NCBI GenBank assembly: GCA_964653715.1
Contig: CAZZGX010000041.1
Span: 1 to 30,353, forward strand
Reading direction: 5' to 3'
DNA from: CAZZGX01 sp964653715
Lineage (GTDB): Bacteria > Patescibacteriota > Minisyncoccia > Ryanbacterales > GWA2-47-10b
DNA length: 30,353 nt
How positions within the stretch are numbered: position 1 is the stretch's first letter; every line of letters begins with the position of its first letter. The notes beneath the pieces were generated by a model. It was not told the DNA's origin, ran no database searches, and saw only the letters and a list, made by a program, of their open reading frames with translations. Shown here in pieces: positions 23,047-29,653 of the stretch. A program made the position numbers and the translations under genes.

Positions 23047-23706
23047 TCAGTATAACATGTCGAGTTCTTTGAGCGCCTTCTCGTACTTTTCTATCGCCCA
23101 AAGAGCATCGCTATACCGAGCTTCCACTCCGACTTCATGGACAAGTTCATTGCGTAGTTTGTGTGCCTGCCAGAGATCATCGAGACTTCGAAGCCCCCTG
23201 CCAGAAAGAGCTTCAAGCCGCTCACCCATGGTCTCTCCCGGCAATTTTAGAAACCGTAGCGCCTTGTCTGTAATATTATCCGCTTCAATAATAAGGGCTT
23301 GCGCGTCCCGGTCGGATGAGGCCTCAAGTTTCTCGCGCAATTTTGCCCAATCATTTTGTACATTTTTAGATGTCTCTTTTGAATTTTCACTATCTTCCGC
23401 ATCAGTCGGTAATGGTTTTTTTTGTGAGAGCCTTGGAACAAAGTGCTGTGTACTAGCACTAACATACAAAATACCTACTATGGAGGAGGTGGCCACAATC
23501 CCCGAGATAATTTTCAGAGTCAGGATTAATCGCGCGACAAAAATATTGCCCGAAAAACTACTCGCCGTATCGATAACAACGGCAGAGTATCGGTAGACTA
23601 CGAGTAGCATTATGATGACAAATAATACAATCTCAATGGCAAAAAAATTACCCGGGGAAGAAGCCTGTTTCTTATTTTGAGGTTTATTTTTCGTCTCGGT
23701 TGCCAT
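23047..23706 (-). CDS. Membrane protein of the ATPase locus, 219 aa
   Basis: I cannot name this family. It is 219 aa with two predicted membrane helices (about residues 21-39 and 57-82), a low-complexity linker (DAEDSENSKETSKNVQ), and a helical cytoplasmic domain ending WAIEKYEKALKELDML. The segment DLWQAHKLRNELVHEVG resembles an RNase-toxin/HEPN-like or adaptor helix pair, but without convincing motif. The start at ATG 23706 is chosen over TTG 23715. It overlaps the upstream gene by 23 bp, so they are translationally linked and probably act together. Confidence 0.75.
   Translation of the reverse strand: MATETKNKPQNKKQASSPGNFFAIEIVLFVIIMLLVVYRYSAVVIDTASSFSGNIFVARLILTLKIISGIVATSSIVGILYVSASTQHFVPRLSQKKPLPTDAEDSENSKETSKNVQNDWAKLREKLEASSDRDAQALIIEADNITDKALRFLKLPGETMGERLEALSGRGLRSLDDLWQAHKLRNELVHEVGVEARYSDALWAIEKYEKALKELDMLY
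23049..23057 (-). promoter_or_regulatory. Extended -10 promoter of the ATPase paralogue, leaderless
   Basis: On the minus strand TGT-TATACT (23049-23057) is followed by exactly 6 nt and the ATG at 23042, so +1 is the A of the start codon. It overlaps the end of the upstream gene. No -35 is needed with a TGn extension. Confidence 0.6.
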
Positions 23707-24973
23707 CTTCTTCAAATATCGGAAGGCCCGCGGACGGACCCATTTTCTTCGATTCGACCCGTTCGAGAAAGGGCGCGGTCAGTACTATCTTGCTTGGAGG
23801 ATGATAGAGAGTAGCCAGCTCCTCCGTATTCAGGATGAAAGTTTGTTTGTTCAAATTGAAATGAAGAATATTAAGTGAAAAAAGACGCCCAACAATTGTT
23901 TCCTCTGGCATCTGGCGAAGGCAGAAATTGTAATAGAGTCGCTCTTTTCGAACCACAAGCCGCCGCTCAGGAAAGAAGTGTGGGAAATAGGTCCATTTGG
24001 TATCGGTCGATGCTTTGAAATTTCGCTTAAATGAATTGAGATGCTGGGCCGCGTATTGGTTGAGCGCGGAAACAATACCTCTGCTACCAAATTCCTTGTT
24101 GTACACCGCTTCATCGGCAATATACATCTGGCGAACCAGTGTTTCATAACCGGGTTTTTTCAAATTCTCCTCAAGCACCTTTAAAAGATCGGTTTCTCCT
24201 GGCGTTCTGATTGGCTTGTCTTCGTATTCGCCGAGGGGTCCTGCGAGTTTTTTTAGTCCCTTGTTTTTGAGCTCTTGGACAATTTTATCCCCGCGCTCCT
24301 TCCATACTGGATCAGCGGGACGGATGAGAATTTGCAACATTACGTTTTCCCGCCGGTCGACGCGCGTGAATATTTCGAGGATCGCGGAGATAGGATCGAG
24401 CGCCATCGCTTCTTCGATATTTTCAAATTGCATGTACGTCCGTATGGGATACACGTCCTCTTTAGAAAGAATAAGTTCCCCTCCCCATATTTTCATGCCT
24501 TTTTGGTAAATCCCTGCCACACCTTCTGGAAAGCGAGTCATATAATCAGAAACTTCCTCAACATCAATTGTCGGATAATTCGCGTAAAGATTCGCTATAA
24601 TGACGCGTTTGTGCATCGTAGGAATCCGCATATAAAAATGAATATCGCCTCCCAAAGAAACTATTTCGAGACTTATCCATAAGGTTACCTCGCCCTCCCA
24701 GTATTTATCCATAAAATCTCCCGGAAAATTTCGAAGCGTATGAATAGCTGCGAAAAACTGATCCATGGCTCTTGGACTTTTATCAAGCTCTCGAGGAAAC
24801 CGAAGCTCGAGAAATGTCCATTCAATATTTTGCTTATAGAGGCTCTGGCGCCAATTAAGCAATGTCATCGCGAACACGCCAAATGAAAGCGGCCCCAGCC
24901 AAACCCACCAAAAACTGAATAAAAACGCAAACACGTTCAGTATTGATCCAAAAAACTCAAGAAAATATTGCAT
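23684..24973 (-). CDS. Large membrane-associated protein of the ATPase locus, 429 aa
   Basis: A 429-aa protein with a hydrophobic N-terminus (one or two helices, about residues 8-40), then a soluble domain rich in aromatic and charged residues (EWTFLELRFPRELDKSPRAM; PTIDVEEVSDYMTRFPEG; AALNQY-like segment near 300; LHFNLNKQTFILNTEELATLYHPP near the C-terminus). The last motif is widely conserved in CPR genomes upstream of VirD4/HerA-like ATPases (possibly the DUF8128 family; not checked). It probably anchors the ATPases at the membrane. It lies 9 bp after the sigma-like gene and overlaps the next gene by 23 bp. Confidence 0.8.
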   Translation of the reverse strand: MQYFLEFFGSILNVFAFLFSFWWVWLGPLSFGVFAMTLLNWRQSLYKQNIEWTFLELRFPRELDKSPRAMDQFFAAIHTLRNFPGDFMDKYWEGEVTLWISLEIVSLGGDIHFYMRIPTMHKRVIIANLYANYPTIDVEEVSDYMTRFPEGVAGIYQKGMKIWGGELILSKEDVYPIRTYMQFENIEEAMALDPISAILEIFTRVDRRENVMLQILIRPADPVWKERGDKIVQELKNKGLKKLAGPLGEYEDKPIRTPGETDLLKVLEENLKKPGYETLVRQMYIADEAVYNKEFGSRGIVSALNQYAAQHLNSFKRNFKASTDTKWTYFPHFFPERRLVVRKERLYYNFCLRQMPEETIVGRLFSLNILHFNLNKQTFILNTEELATLYHPPSKIVLTAPFLERVESKKMGPSAGLPIFEEDGNRDEK

Positions 24974-24982
24974 TGTGCTTAT

Positions 24983-26014
24983 TTATGAAACAAGCGTGAA
25001 CGTACCGTCATCCTGCGGCTTAAAAAGATTCCTGTTTTGCAAATTGATCAAAATTGTACCCGGCTTCACCTGGCGTTTCTTTAATGTTTCTTCTACTATT
25101 GCTTCTTTGGTCAAGGGACCTCGGTCGTTCAAAAGCTGCACCAAAACATCTCTGATAAAGCCCGGCTCGTACCCCCATTCGCGAAGCGCGTAGAGTCCGC
25201 GCCCCACAAGCACAAAGCGCTCATCTTTGATGAGTTCGTTGTGTACCGTCTGCACATGGACATTACGCAAAGAAAACTCACCAATCCTTTCTGCGATCTC
25301 GCGGAAATGAAGCGGCTCTTTGGCCCGCGTCAAAACAACATAGGCGCCTTCGCGCATCCCGCGCGGGCGGATAAAAGGAGACTCAATATGTCCGTATTCG
25401 CCCCAAACATTTTGAGAAATTGCCTTGCAAAGACCTACGTATGAATCCAGCATCTCGGGCGCCTCTGCCTGAAAACCATTTTGTTTCAAATAGACCGAAA
25501 GCTTTTTCTGGATATCCACTTTGGCGAGTGTCGTTTTATTTTTTGAAAGTTCTAAGGCAAGCAAAGAAAGTACTTTCTCAACCGGTTCAAACCGTGTATC
25601 CCGCGTATGCCACCGTGCAAAAAACGCTTCGGTTTCTTTACGCTTTGCGACATCGGGAATCAAATCAAAAAAGAAAATAAGATAATTTTTATCTTTTACC
25701 GGAGCAAATTCGGATGCCGCAAGAAACGCTTCTTCTGCCGCGACTCCGCCGCGCCGCTTCATCGCTTCAACGACAAAAGCCTTCTCACGCGCGAGCTCGA
25801 GCAGTACCGAAGACTTTTTGAGACGGTTCATGGCGTCGTTTTCGATCTGCCTGACGCGTTCTCGGGTAATCCCCTCTTTCTTACCAATCGCTTCAAGAGT
25901 CATGCTTTCCTTCTGACCAAGCCCGTAGCGCCGTTTGACAATACTACGCGCGCGTTGTGGAAGTTCAGCAAGCAGTCTTGCGGCACTTTTTTCGAATGAA
26001 TTCATGATTGTCAT
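24983..26014 (-). CDS. Sigma-70 region 4 / HARE-HTH regulator
   Basis: A 343-aa protein. Residues 14-67 match sigma-70 region 4 (LPQRARSIVKRRYGLG; TLEAIGKKEGITRERVRQIEND), the part that contacts -35 DNA. There is no region 2, so it cannot melt a -10 box by itself. Residues about 223-281 form a HARE-type winged helix (REGAYVVLTRAKEPLHFREIAERIG ... RFVLVGRGLYALREWG), also found in the RNA polymerase delta subunit, and residues 286-343 look like another winged helix. A role as transcription factor or polymerase accessory protein is likely. It is followed 9 bp later by the membrane/ATPase locus, which it may control. Confidence 0.85.
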   Translation of the reverse strand: MTIMNSFEKSAARLLAELPQRARSIVKRRYGLGQKESMTLEAIGKKEGITRERVRQIENDAMNRLKKSSVLLELAREKAFVVEAMKRRGGVAAEEAFLAASEFAPVKDKNYLIFFFDLIPDVAKRKETEAFFARWHTRDTRFEPVEKVLSLLALELSKNKTTLAKVDIQKKLSVYLKQNGFQAEAPEMLDSYVGLCKAISQNVWGEYGHIESPFIRPRGMREGAYVVLTRAKEPLHFREIAERIGEFSLRNVHVQTVHNELIKDERFVLVGRGLYALREWGYEPGFIRDVLVQLLNDRGPLTKEAIVEETLKKRQVKPGTILINLQNRNLFKPQDDGTFTLVS

Positions 26015-26022
26015 GCGATCTT

Positions 26023-26051
26023 AATGTACCATATTCCCCAAAAACAATCAA
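26023..26051 (-). promoter_or_regulatory. Promoter of the sigma-4/HARE gene, 2-nt leader
   Basis: On the minus strand TTGATT (26046-26051), 17 nt, TACATT (26023-26028). +1 near 26016 leaves 2 nt before the ATG at 26014. The -35 overlaps the rodA stop. There is no Shine-Dalgarno. Confidence 0.65.
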
Positions 26052-27163
26052 GGGACGGGCACCAAAGACCCTTCATCGGCATACCCCTTAATAGACGAAC
26101 GCATGGCAATTGATTCAAGAAGGCCCAAAGAGGCCATGAGAACAAGGAGCAAAGAGCCTCCGTAACTCATAAAAGGAAGTCCGATGCCCGTAATCGGCAA
26201 AAGCCCCACATTCATCCCAACATTGATAATAATATGGCCAACCATTAAAAAAGTAACCCCGAGGCCGAAAAGTTTTGAAAAATTGTCAGGAGCCCGAATT
26301 ACAATACGCAGTATCCGCCAAAAAATGAGACTAAACGAAAGAAAGATGAAGCTGACGCCAACAAGCCCCCATTCCTCAGCAAAAGCTGCAAAGATAAAAT
26401 CGGTCTGGGATTCTGGCAAAAAGTTGAGCCGCGACTGAGTCCCATATCCGACTCCCTTGCCCCAGACGCCACCCGAGCCCACCGCGATCATGGCTTGGAT
26501 CGCATGATATCCCGACCCACGCGGATCACTCTCGGGGGAGAGAAACGTGATGATACGCGTTCTCTGATACGGTTTGAGCAAAAATCCCCATCCGAGAAGT
26601 GCGACCAAAATACCAATGGCTGAAAGAATGCCGATCTGTTTGAGCGTCATGCCTGAAAAAAGCACCATGCACACCCAGATAAAAAATAAAATCGACGCGG
26701 ACCCGAGATCTGGCTGCATAAGGATTAAGACAAGCGGGACGAGAAGATACAAAAAAGAAATAACAATATGGCGCATGAGGGCGATTTCAATATGTCGCCC
26801 TGAAAAATATTTTGCAAAGAGTAGAATGAGAAAAAATTTTACAAGCTCGACGGGTTGGAGCGTGGCCTCACCGAGCGAAATCCAGCTCTGCGCTCCATGT
26901 ACTACGCGCCCGATGACACTCAACAAGATAAGAAGTCCCACGCCCCCGGCGTAGAAGAGAAGAAGTACGCTCGAAGACTTAAGCATGCGCCAATCGGCAA
27001 ACATGCAAAGCACCATGACCACAAATCCTATTGCGATCCAAATGAGCTGCCGGTTAAAAAAGTAGTCGTTGCCGCCGAGAGACTTCATCGTAAAAAGACC
27101 AAAGATAAAAAGCGGAACTATTGCCGCTACAAGCAGCCAGTCGGCATGACGAAGCTGTCCCAT
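26048..27163 (-). CDS. rodA: RodA/FtsW-type peptidoglycan glycosyltransferase
   Basis: A 371-aa SEDS protein with about ten membrane helices. Conserved blocks: GRVVHGAQSWISLGEATLQPVELVKF, LILMQPDLGSASILFFIW, RITFLSPESDPRGSGYHAIQAMIAVGSGG, WGKGVGYGTQSRLNFLPESQTDFIFAAFAEEWGLVG and PITGIGLPFMSYGGSLLL. SEDS proteins polymerise glycan strands from lipid II; the YHAIQA form and length suggest RodA (elongation) more than FtsW. The start at 27163 has no Shine-Dalgarno, but a weak -10 (TAGCAT, 27170-27175) lies exactly 6 nt before it. It starts 16 bp after the FxLYD-like gene, so co-transcription is also possible. Confidence 0.94.
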   Translation of the reverse strand: MGQLRHADWLLVAAIVPLFIFGLFTMKSLGGNDYFFNRQLIWIAIGFVVMVLCMFADWRMLKSSSVLLLFYAGGVGLLILLSVIGRVVHGAQSWISLGEATLQPVELVKFFLILLFAKYFSGRHIEIALMRHIVISFLYLLVPLVLILMQPDLGSASILFFIWVCMVLFSGMTLKQIGILSAIGILVALLGWGFLLKPYQRTRIITFLSPESDPRGSGYHAIQAMIAVGSGGVWGKGVGYGTQSRLNFLPESQTDFIFAAFAEEWGLVGVSFIFLSFSLIFWRILRIVIRAPDNFSKLFGLGVTFLMVGHIIINVGMNVGLLPITGIGLPFMSYGGSLLLVLMASLGLLESIAMRSSIKGYADEGSLVPVP

Positions 27164-27179
27164 ATGAGCATGCTATCAC

Positions 27180-27929
27180 CTACGGTAGCCGGCGGTAAAG
27201 AATATTGATCTTCACGGGCTCTTGAAAAACCACGCCGGGCCAAGTAAAAATGATGTCGTTTTGAGATTTCGCTTTGAGCGTATCGAGTCGGGTTCGAGAC
27301 GCCGCGTATACGTTGCCGTCCGCTCCTTCAAGAAGCGCACTTACTTCGAGCGGACGCTCGTCGAACAGCGAACGGTTTGCGAGCGTCGAGCGAACGGCGC
27401 GCTCGGGATCGCTAGCATATTCCTTATGAACAACCTCTACCTGCAAATCTTTTACCGGCCGCATCTTCTCCCAATTGATCGCGTCCAGTGAGAGATCTAC
27501 CGCCGTTGGTTTTTTACCACCCGTTCCCACAAGCGGCTCATAGAGAAATGCCTGTTCTTGGGGGTAGATAAATGTCATCCCCGCTTTCTGGGCAATCAAA
27601 ACGCCCGATGAGTCGTATAGCCTAAACGTGTAGTGAATCTCGCGCGAACCCGCGTCAAAATTTGGATTTTCGATCATTGCTACCACATCATACGCGCTTC
27701 CCCGAACCAAAAAGGTCCGCGCCCATAACGTCTTGATATCTTTGGTGGCGATCGGGCAGGCGCGCGGGCAGACAGCTCCGCAATCAACCCCCTCTTCTTG
27801 CTTGTCTTTGATGCCATTCGTACAGGTATTTTTTGGAATAAGAAAATACGCAAATGTTACAAGTACTATCGCGATAAGCGAAAAAAAAGCGACCCCTACA
27901 AGTTGGCGTTTCATAGACCAGATATGCAT
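27180..27929 (-). CDS. Exported membrane-anchored protein with FxLYD-like domain
   Basis: A 249-aa protein. An N-terminal membrane helix (about residues 9-31) is followed by a Cys-rich motif (CTNGIKDKQEEGVDCG, then CPRAC) of a type seen in surface proteins of CPR and other bacteria, and a beta-rich domain with the FxLYD-like strand IHYTFRLYDSSGVLIAQ. It should sit outside the membrane, with the four to five Cys forming disulfides. The function is not known. The start at 27929 is set by an extended -10 exactly 6 nt upstream; ATG 27914 is the alternative. It is followed by rodA, so an envelope role is plausible. Confidence 0.75.
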   Translation of the reverse strand: MHIWSMKRQLVGVAFFSLIAIVLVTFAYFLIPKNTCTNGIKDKQEEGVDCGAVCPRACPIATKDIKTLWARTFLVRGSAYDVVAMIENPNFDAGSREIHYTFRLYDSSGVLIAQKAGMTFIYPQEQAFLYEPLVGTGGKKPTAVDLSLDAINWEKMRPVKDLQVEVVHKEYASDPERAVRSTLANRSLFDERPLEVSALLEGADGNVYAASRTRLDTLKAKSQNDIIFTWPGVVFQEPVKINILYRRLP

Positions 27930-27935
27930 GCAAGT

Positions 27936-27944
27936 ATTGTAACA
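27936..27944 (-). promoter_or_regulatory. Extended -10 promoter of the FxLYD-like gene, leaderless
   Basis: On the minus strand TGT-TACAAT (27936-27944), then 6 nt (ACTTGC), then ATG at 27929. Position +1 is the first base of the start codon. The box directly follows the T run of the upstream terminator. Confidence 0.7.
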
Positions 27945-27976
27945 AAAAAAGCCCGCTCTGCCGAAACAGAGCGGGC
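27944..27976 (-). terminator. Terminator after the 36-aa gene
   Basis: On the minus strand GCCCGCTCTG-TTTCGG-CAGAGCGGGC (perfect 10-bp stem, 27951-27976) followed by TTTTTTT (27944-27950). A second, smaller hairpin (GAGAAAC/GTTTCTC, 27985-28002) lies just after the stop codon. Confidence 0.93.
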
Positions 27977-28003
27977 GCTGCTTTGAGAAACCGGAGTTTC
28001 TCG

Positions 28004-28114
28004 TTACGAAAGTACTGCAAACACTAGGTTTACGACGATTGCCGCAAGCCCAACAAAGGCGATCCACGCCGGAACCGGCTTCTCATCAGCTTCTTCCGTT
28101 TCCTGCCTCTCCAT
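28004..28114 (-). CDS. Small single-helix membrane protein, 36 aa
   Basis: A very short gene. The protein has an acidic N-terminus (MERQETEEADEKPVPAW) followed by one hydrophobic helix of about 19 residues (IAFVGLAAIVVNLVFAVLS). Support: a strong Shine-Dalgarno (GGAGGAGG, 4 nt before the ATG), a clean membrane-helix pattern, and a strong terminator 28 bp after its stop. Proteins of this type often modify a larger membrane complex. No homologue is recognised. The negative end should remain in the cytoplasm only if the positive-inside rule is weak here, so topology is open. Confidence 0.72.
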   Translation of the reverse strand: MERQETEEADEKPVPAWIAFVGLAAIVVNLVFAVLS

Positions 28115-28154
28115 ACTTCCTCCTCCCCGGCCCCCTAAGGACCGTTTTGTGTAC

Positions 28155-28242
28155 AAAAAAAATGTTAAAGTGCCTCCCACCAGAACGCTGAAAGTCTTTT
28201 CAGAACTCTGGTGAGAGGACGAGCGATGTTGATAGCTCGTCC
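28155..28242 (-). other. Tandem RNA hairpins between the 120-aa and 36-aa genes
   Basis: On the minus strand a perfect 8-bp stem GGACGAGC/GCTCGTCC (28217-28224/28235-28242) is followed by a 16-bp interrupted stem (28178-28193/28198-28213: CACCAGA...TCTGGTG outside, CTGAAA...TTTCAG inside) and then, 15 nt later, a run of eight Ts (28155-28162). The gap before the Ts makes a simple terminator less likely; a processing or attenuation element is possible. The remaining part, 28115-28154, holds a weak inverted repeat TTTTGT/ACAAAA and the Shine-Dalgarno of the 36-aa gene. Confidence 0.6.
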
Positions 28243-28258
28243 TTGTTGAGGCGGGGGG

Positions 28259-28621
28259 TTAGGCCTTGAGCTCCCGTGTCGTGAGGTTGGGACGGCGTCC
28301 CTCCTGGTAAACCGCGATTTCGACGATATCTTCTCCGTCGTAATCGCGATCCGCGAGATACTCCTCCACGATCATCTCAACCTGAGAGATCGTGAATTTT
28401 GCCAAGCGGAGCATCTGCTGATGAGTACAGATACCCAAGCAGCAGTCGCAAGCCGTCGGCTGGCCTTCGCAACCACAGGCACACACGTGGTCACGCTGTG
28501 GCCCACGCCCGAGTACCCTCCCCCGCTTCTCGAACCCGACATACAAGATGCCGGCAGTTCCAAGAGCAGAGAGAAAAGTCTCGAACTTCCTCCACCCGCT
28601 TGTTCCGTCCTCACAGCTCAT
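28259..28621 (-). CDS. Cys-rich small protein, 120 aa
   Basis: I do not recognise this 120-aa protein. Its centre has a cluster of seven Cys with one or two His (HVCACGCEGQPTACDCC, then CTHQQ, about residues 46-68), suggesting metal binding, preceded by a short hydrophobic stretch (LSALGTAGILYVGF) and followed by an acidic helix (ISQVEMIVEEYLADRDYDGED). A strong Shine-Dalgarno (AAGGAGGA, 5 nt before the ATG) supports the start. It is preceded by a strong promoter and a ~190-nt structured leader, and followed by two hairpins. Base composition is more GC-rich than in neighbours, which could mean transfer. A metal sensor or carrier is speculation. Confidence 0.72.
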   Translation of the reverse strand: MSCEDGTSGWRKFETFLSALGTAGILYVGFEKRGRVLGRGPQRDHVCACGCEGQPTACDCCLGICTHQQMLRLAKFTISQVEMIVEEYLADRDYDGEDIVEIAVYQEGRRPNLTTRELKA

Positions 28622-28810
28622 CGGTTCCTCCTTCCTCCGCTCGCGCAGAGGTGGTTGGCGGTATCCAGTTTCCGACTGGACGCGGTGGTCAGGATCTTCC
28701 TAACCTTTTCTCGAATAGAAACTAGATCATATTGATAACTGCTTGATCATGCTTCTCCGCCAACCAAGGAAAAACAACGAACCGAAACACGGAATTCAAA
28801 GTACAAATAT
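28622..28810 (-). promoter_or_regulatory. Structured 5' leader, riboswitch-like, before the Cys-rich gene
   Basis: Between the predicted +1 (about 28810) and the ATG the RNA can form a multi-helix junction closed by a 9-bp helix (28757-28765 with 28653-28661, GGTTGGCGG/CCGCCAACC). Inside are hairpins at 28725-28729/28744-28748, 28687-28694/28698-28705 (8 bp, one G-U) and 28665-28669/28675-28679. A further stem with a GCGA tetraloop (28634-28651) lies directly before the Shine-Dalgarno. G-U pairs fit only the minus-strand RNA. No known riboswitch class is recognised. Confidence 0.6.
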
Positions 28811-28816
28811 GTGGGC

Positions 28817-28844
28817 ATTATACACTATTATTACTATTAGTCAA
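28817..28844 (-). promoter_or_regulatory. Strong promoter of the Cys-rich gene
   Basis: On the minus strand TTGACT (28839-28844), 16 nt, perfect TATAAT (28817-28822). It follows the terminator at 28863-28886 and gives a leader of about 190 nt. Confidence 0.85.
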
Positions 28845-28862
28845 GGTTCGCCGCCTCACAAG

Positions 28863-28886
28863 AAAAAAGAGCACGGGTTCGTGCTC
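28863..28886 (-). terminator. Terminator of the 91-aa gene
   Basis: On the minus strand GAGCACG-AACC-CGTGCTC (28869-28886) followed by TTTTTTCTT. The stop codon of the 91-aa gene lies at the foot of the stem. Confidence 0.92.
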
Positions 28887-29160
28887 ATCGGACAGTGTAA
28901 TATATACACTCAACGTCATCGAAGCAAACATGGACAAATTGGGTATTCTGCCAAAAAAGGAGAAATTCCGTTCGACCTTCGAGAATGTTTTCTCTGCGAA
29001 TTTCGGCCCCACCCCTCAAAAGCACCAAAAACTCATCGTGGAAAATATACGTCTTATCATCATTGTTGAGTCGGCTTCTTCGAGCGCGGATCAAAAGACG
29101 TTTCTTTACAGTAAGCGCTTTTCCTTCATCAAGGGCGCTGAGATACGCGAGTTTTCCCAT
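28885..29160 (-). CDS. Uncharacterised protein, 91 aa
   Basis: I do not recognise this protein. It is 91 aa and soluble, basic at the start (MGKLAYLSALDEGKALTVKK, then RLLIRARRSR) and ends with a beta-rich part (FLVLLRGGAEIRRENI; FVHVCFDDVECIYYTVR). The start at 29160 is chosen because AAAGAGGG lies 7 nt upstream; an in-frame ATG at 29184 has no such site. The terminator at its stop supports a real gene. It is the first gene after the rrn/structured RNA region; a promoter of its own is not clear. It could be a small RNA-binding or regulatory protein, but this is not supported by a motif. Confidence 0.65.
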   Translation of the reverse strand: MGKLAYLSALDEGKALTVKKRLLIRARRSRLNNDDKTYIFHDEFLVLLRGGAEIRRENILEGRTEFLLFWQNTQFVHVCFDDVECIYYTVR

Positions 29161-29198
29161 GCTGTACCCTCTTTCCAATTCCAAGATAATATATTTTC

Positions 29199-29226
29199 AA
29201 AAAAACCACCACTAGGGCGGTTTTTT
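29199..29226 (-). terminator. Terminator of the structured RNA / rrn region
   Basis: On the minus strand ACCGCC-CTAGT-GGTGGT (29205-29221), with one G-U pair, followed by a run of seven Ts. The stem has an A-C mismatch on the plus strand, so it works mainly for minus-strand transcripts arriving from the 5S side. Confidence 0.82.
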
Positions 29227-29237
29227 GACCTTCAAAA

Positions 29238-29636
29238 CTGAGAGGAAGAGCCAAGCAATTTTGCTTGGCATTGCAGGAAGAACAAAACGGAAAGCCTGTG
29301 AAGAAGAGGCTAGGGACAGTAGAGAGCTTGGGCCCTCCAACCAGAGCTTGAGTTTTTCACCCTATGCTAGACGCGCCACTTGCGCGGTAAGTCCAGCACG
29401 CTTGGCAGCTTTTTACCCCCGGGGATAATTCATCGGAACTCTCGTCCGACTACCTAGCTCTGTCCCTTTTTCGGAAACGCAGTCGTTTTCGTTGATTTCT
29501 CAACATTTGGACTTCGTCCGTACTTGCCTCCTTCATAGAAGAAAGATTGTATCGCGGTCTTACACAACCACGACCTCTCAGCCGCATTTGGCTCGAGACG
29601 CGCACTTTTCCTTCCTCCACGCTTTCCTCCTCTCAA
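29238..29636 (-). ncRNA. Candidate ~400-nt structured non-coding RNA
   Basis: The ends pair in a 12-bp helix (29625-29636 with 29238-29249, ten Watson-Crick and two G-U pairs). Inside are many compact hairpins on the minus strand: 29577-29597, 29552-29573, 29509-29519, 29491-29504 (GTTGA-GAAA-TCAAC, a GNRA loop), 29475-29488, 29433-29449, 29365-29398 and 29250-29269, plus a long-range 8-bp pairing 29460-29467/29312-29319. Several helices are complete only on the minus strand because they use G-U pairs. A promoter ends 7 nt before position 29647 and a terminator follows at 29199-29226. I tested by eye for tmRNA, RNase P, SRP and 6S RNA and did not find their conserved sequences. Short open frames here look like by-products. 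Confidence 0.6.
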
Positions 29637-29653
29637 TTGTGAAGAACAATGTC

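Noticed and set aside
28743..29069. Plus-strand frame of 108 codons
   Set aside because: It runs antisense over a promoter, a terminator and the 91-aa gene, and shows no start signal or domain.
29225..29428. Plus-strand frame of 67 codons
   Set aside because: It starts inside a terminator, has no Shine-Dalgarno and lies antisense to the structured RNA.
29450..29636. Two short minus-strand frames (GTG at 29620, 56 aa; TTG at 29636, 60 aa), the first with a good Shine-Dalgarno-like GGAGG
   Set aside because: The GGAGGA lies in the 5' strand of the 12-bp terminal helix of the structured RNA, the proteins have odd Arg- or Gly/Lys-rich composition, and neither resembles a known family.
29238..29636. 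Identification of the structured RNA as RNase P RNA or tmRNA
   Set aside because: The conserved GAGGAAAGTCC and ACAGAA parts of RNase P, and the GGATTCGAC, T-loop and tag-coding parts of tmRNA, are not present. The size and closing helix alone are not enough.
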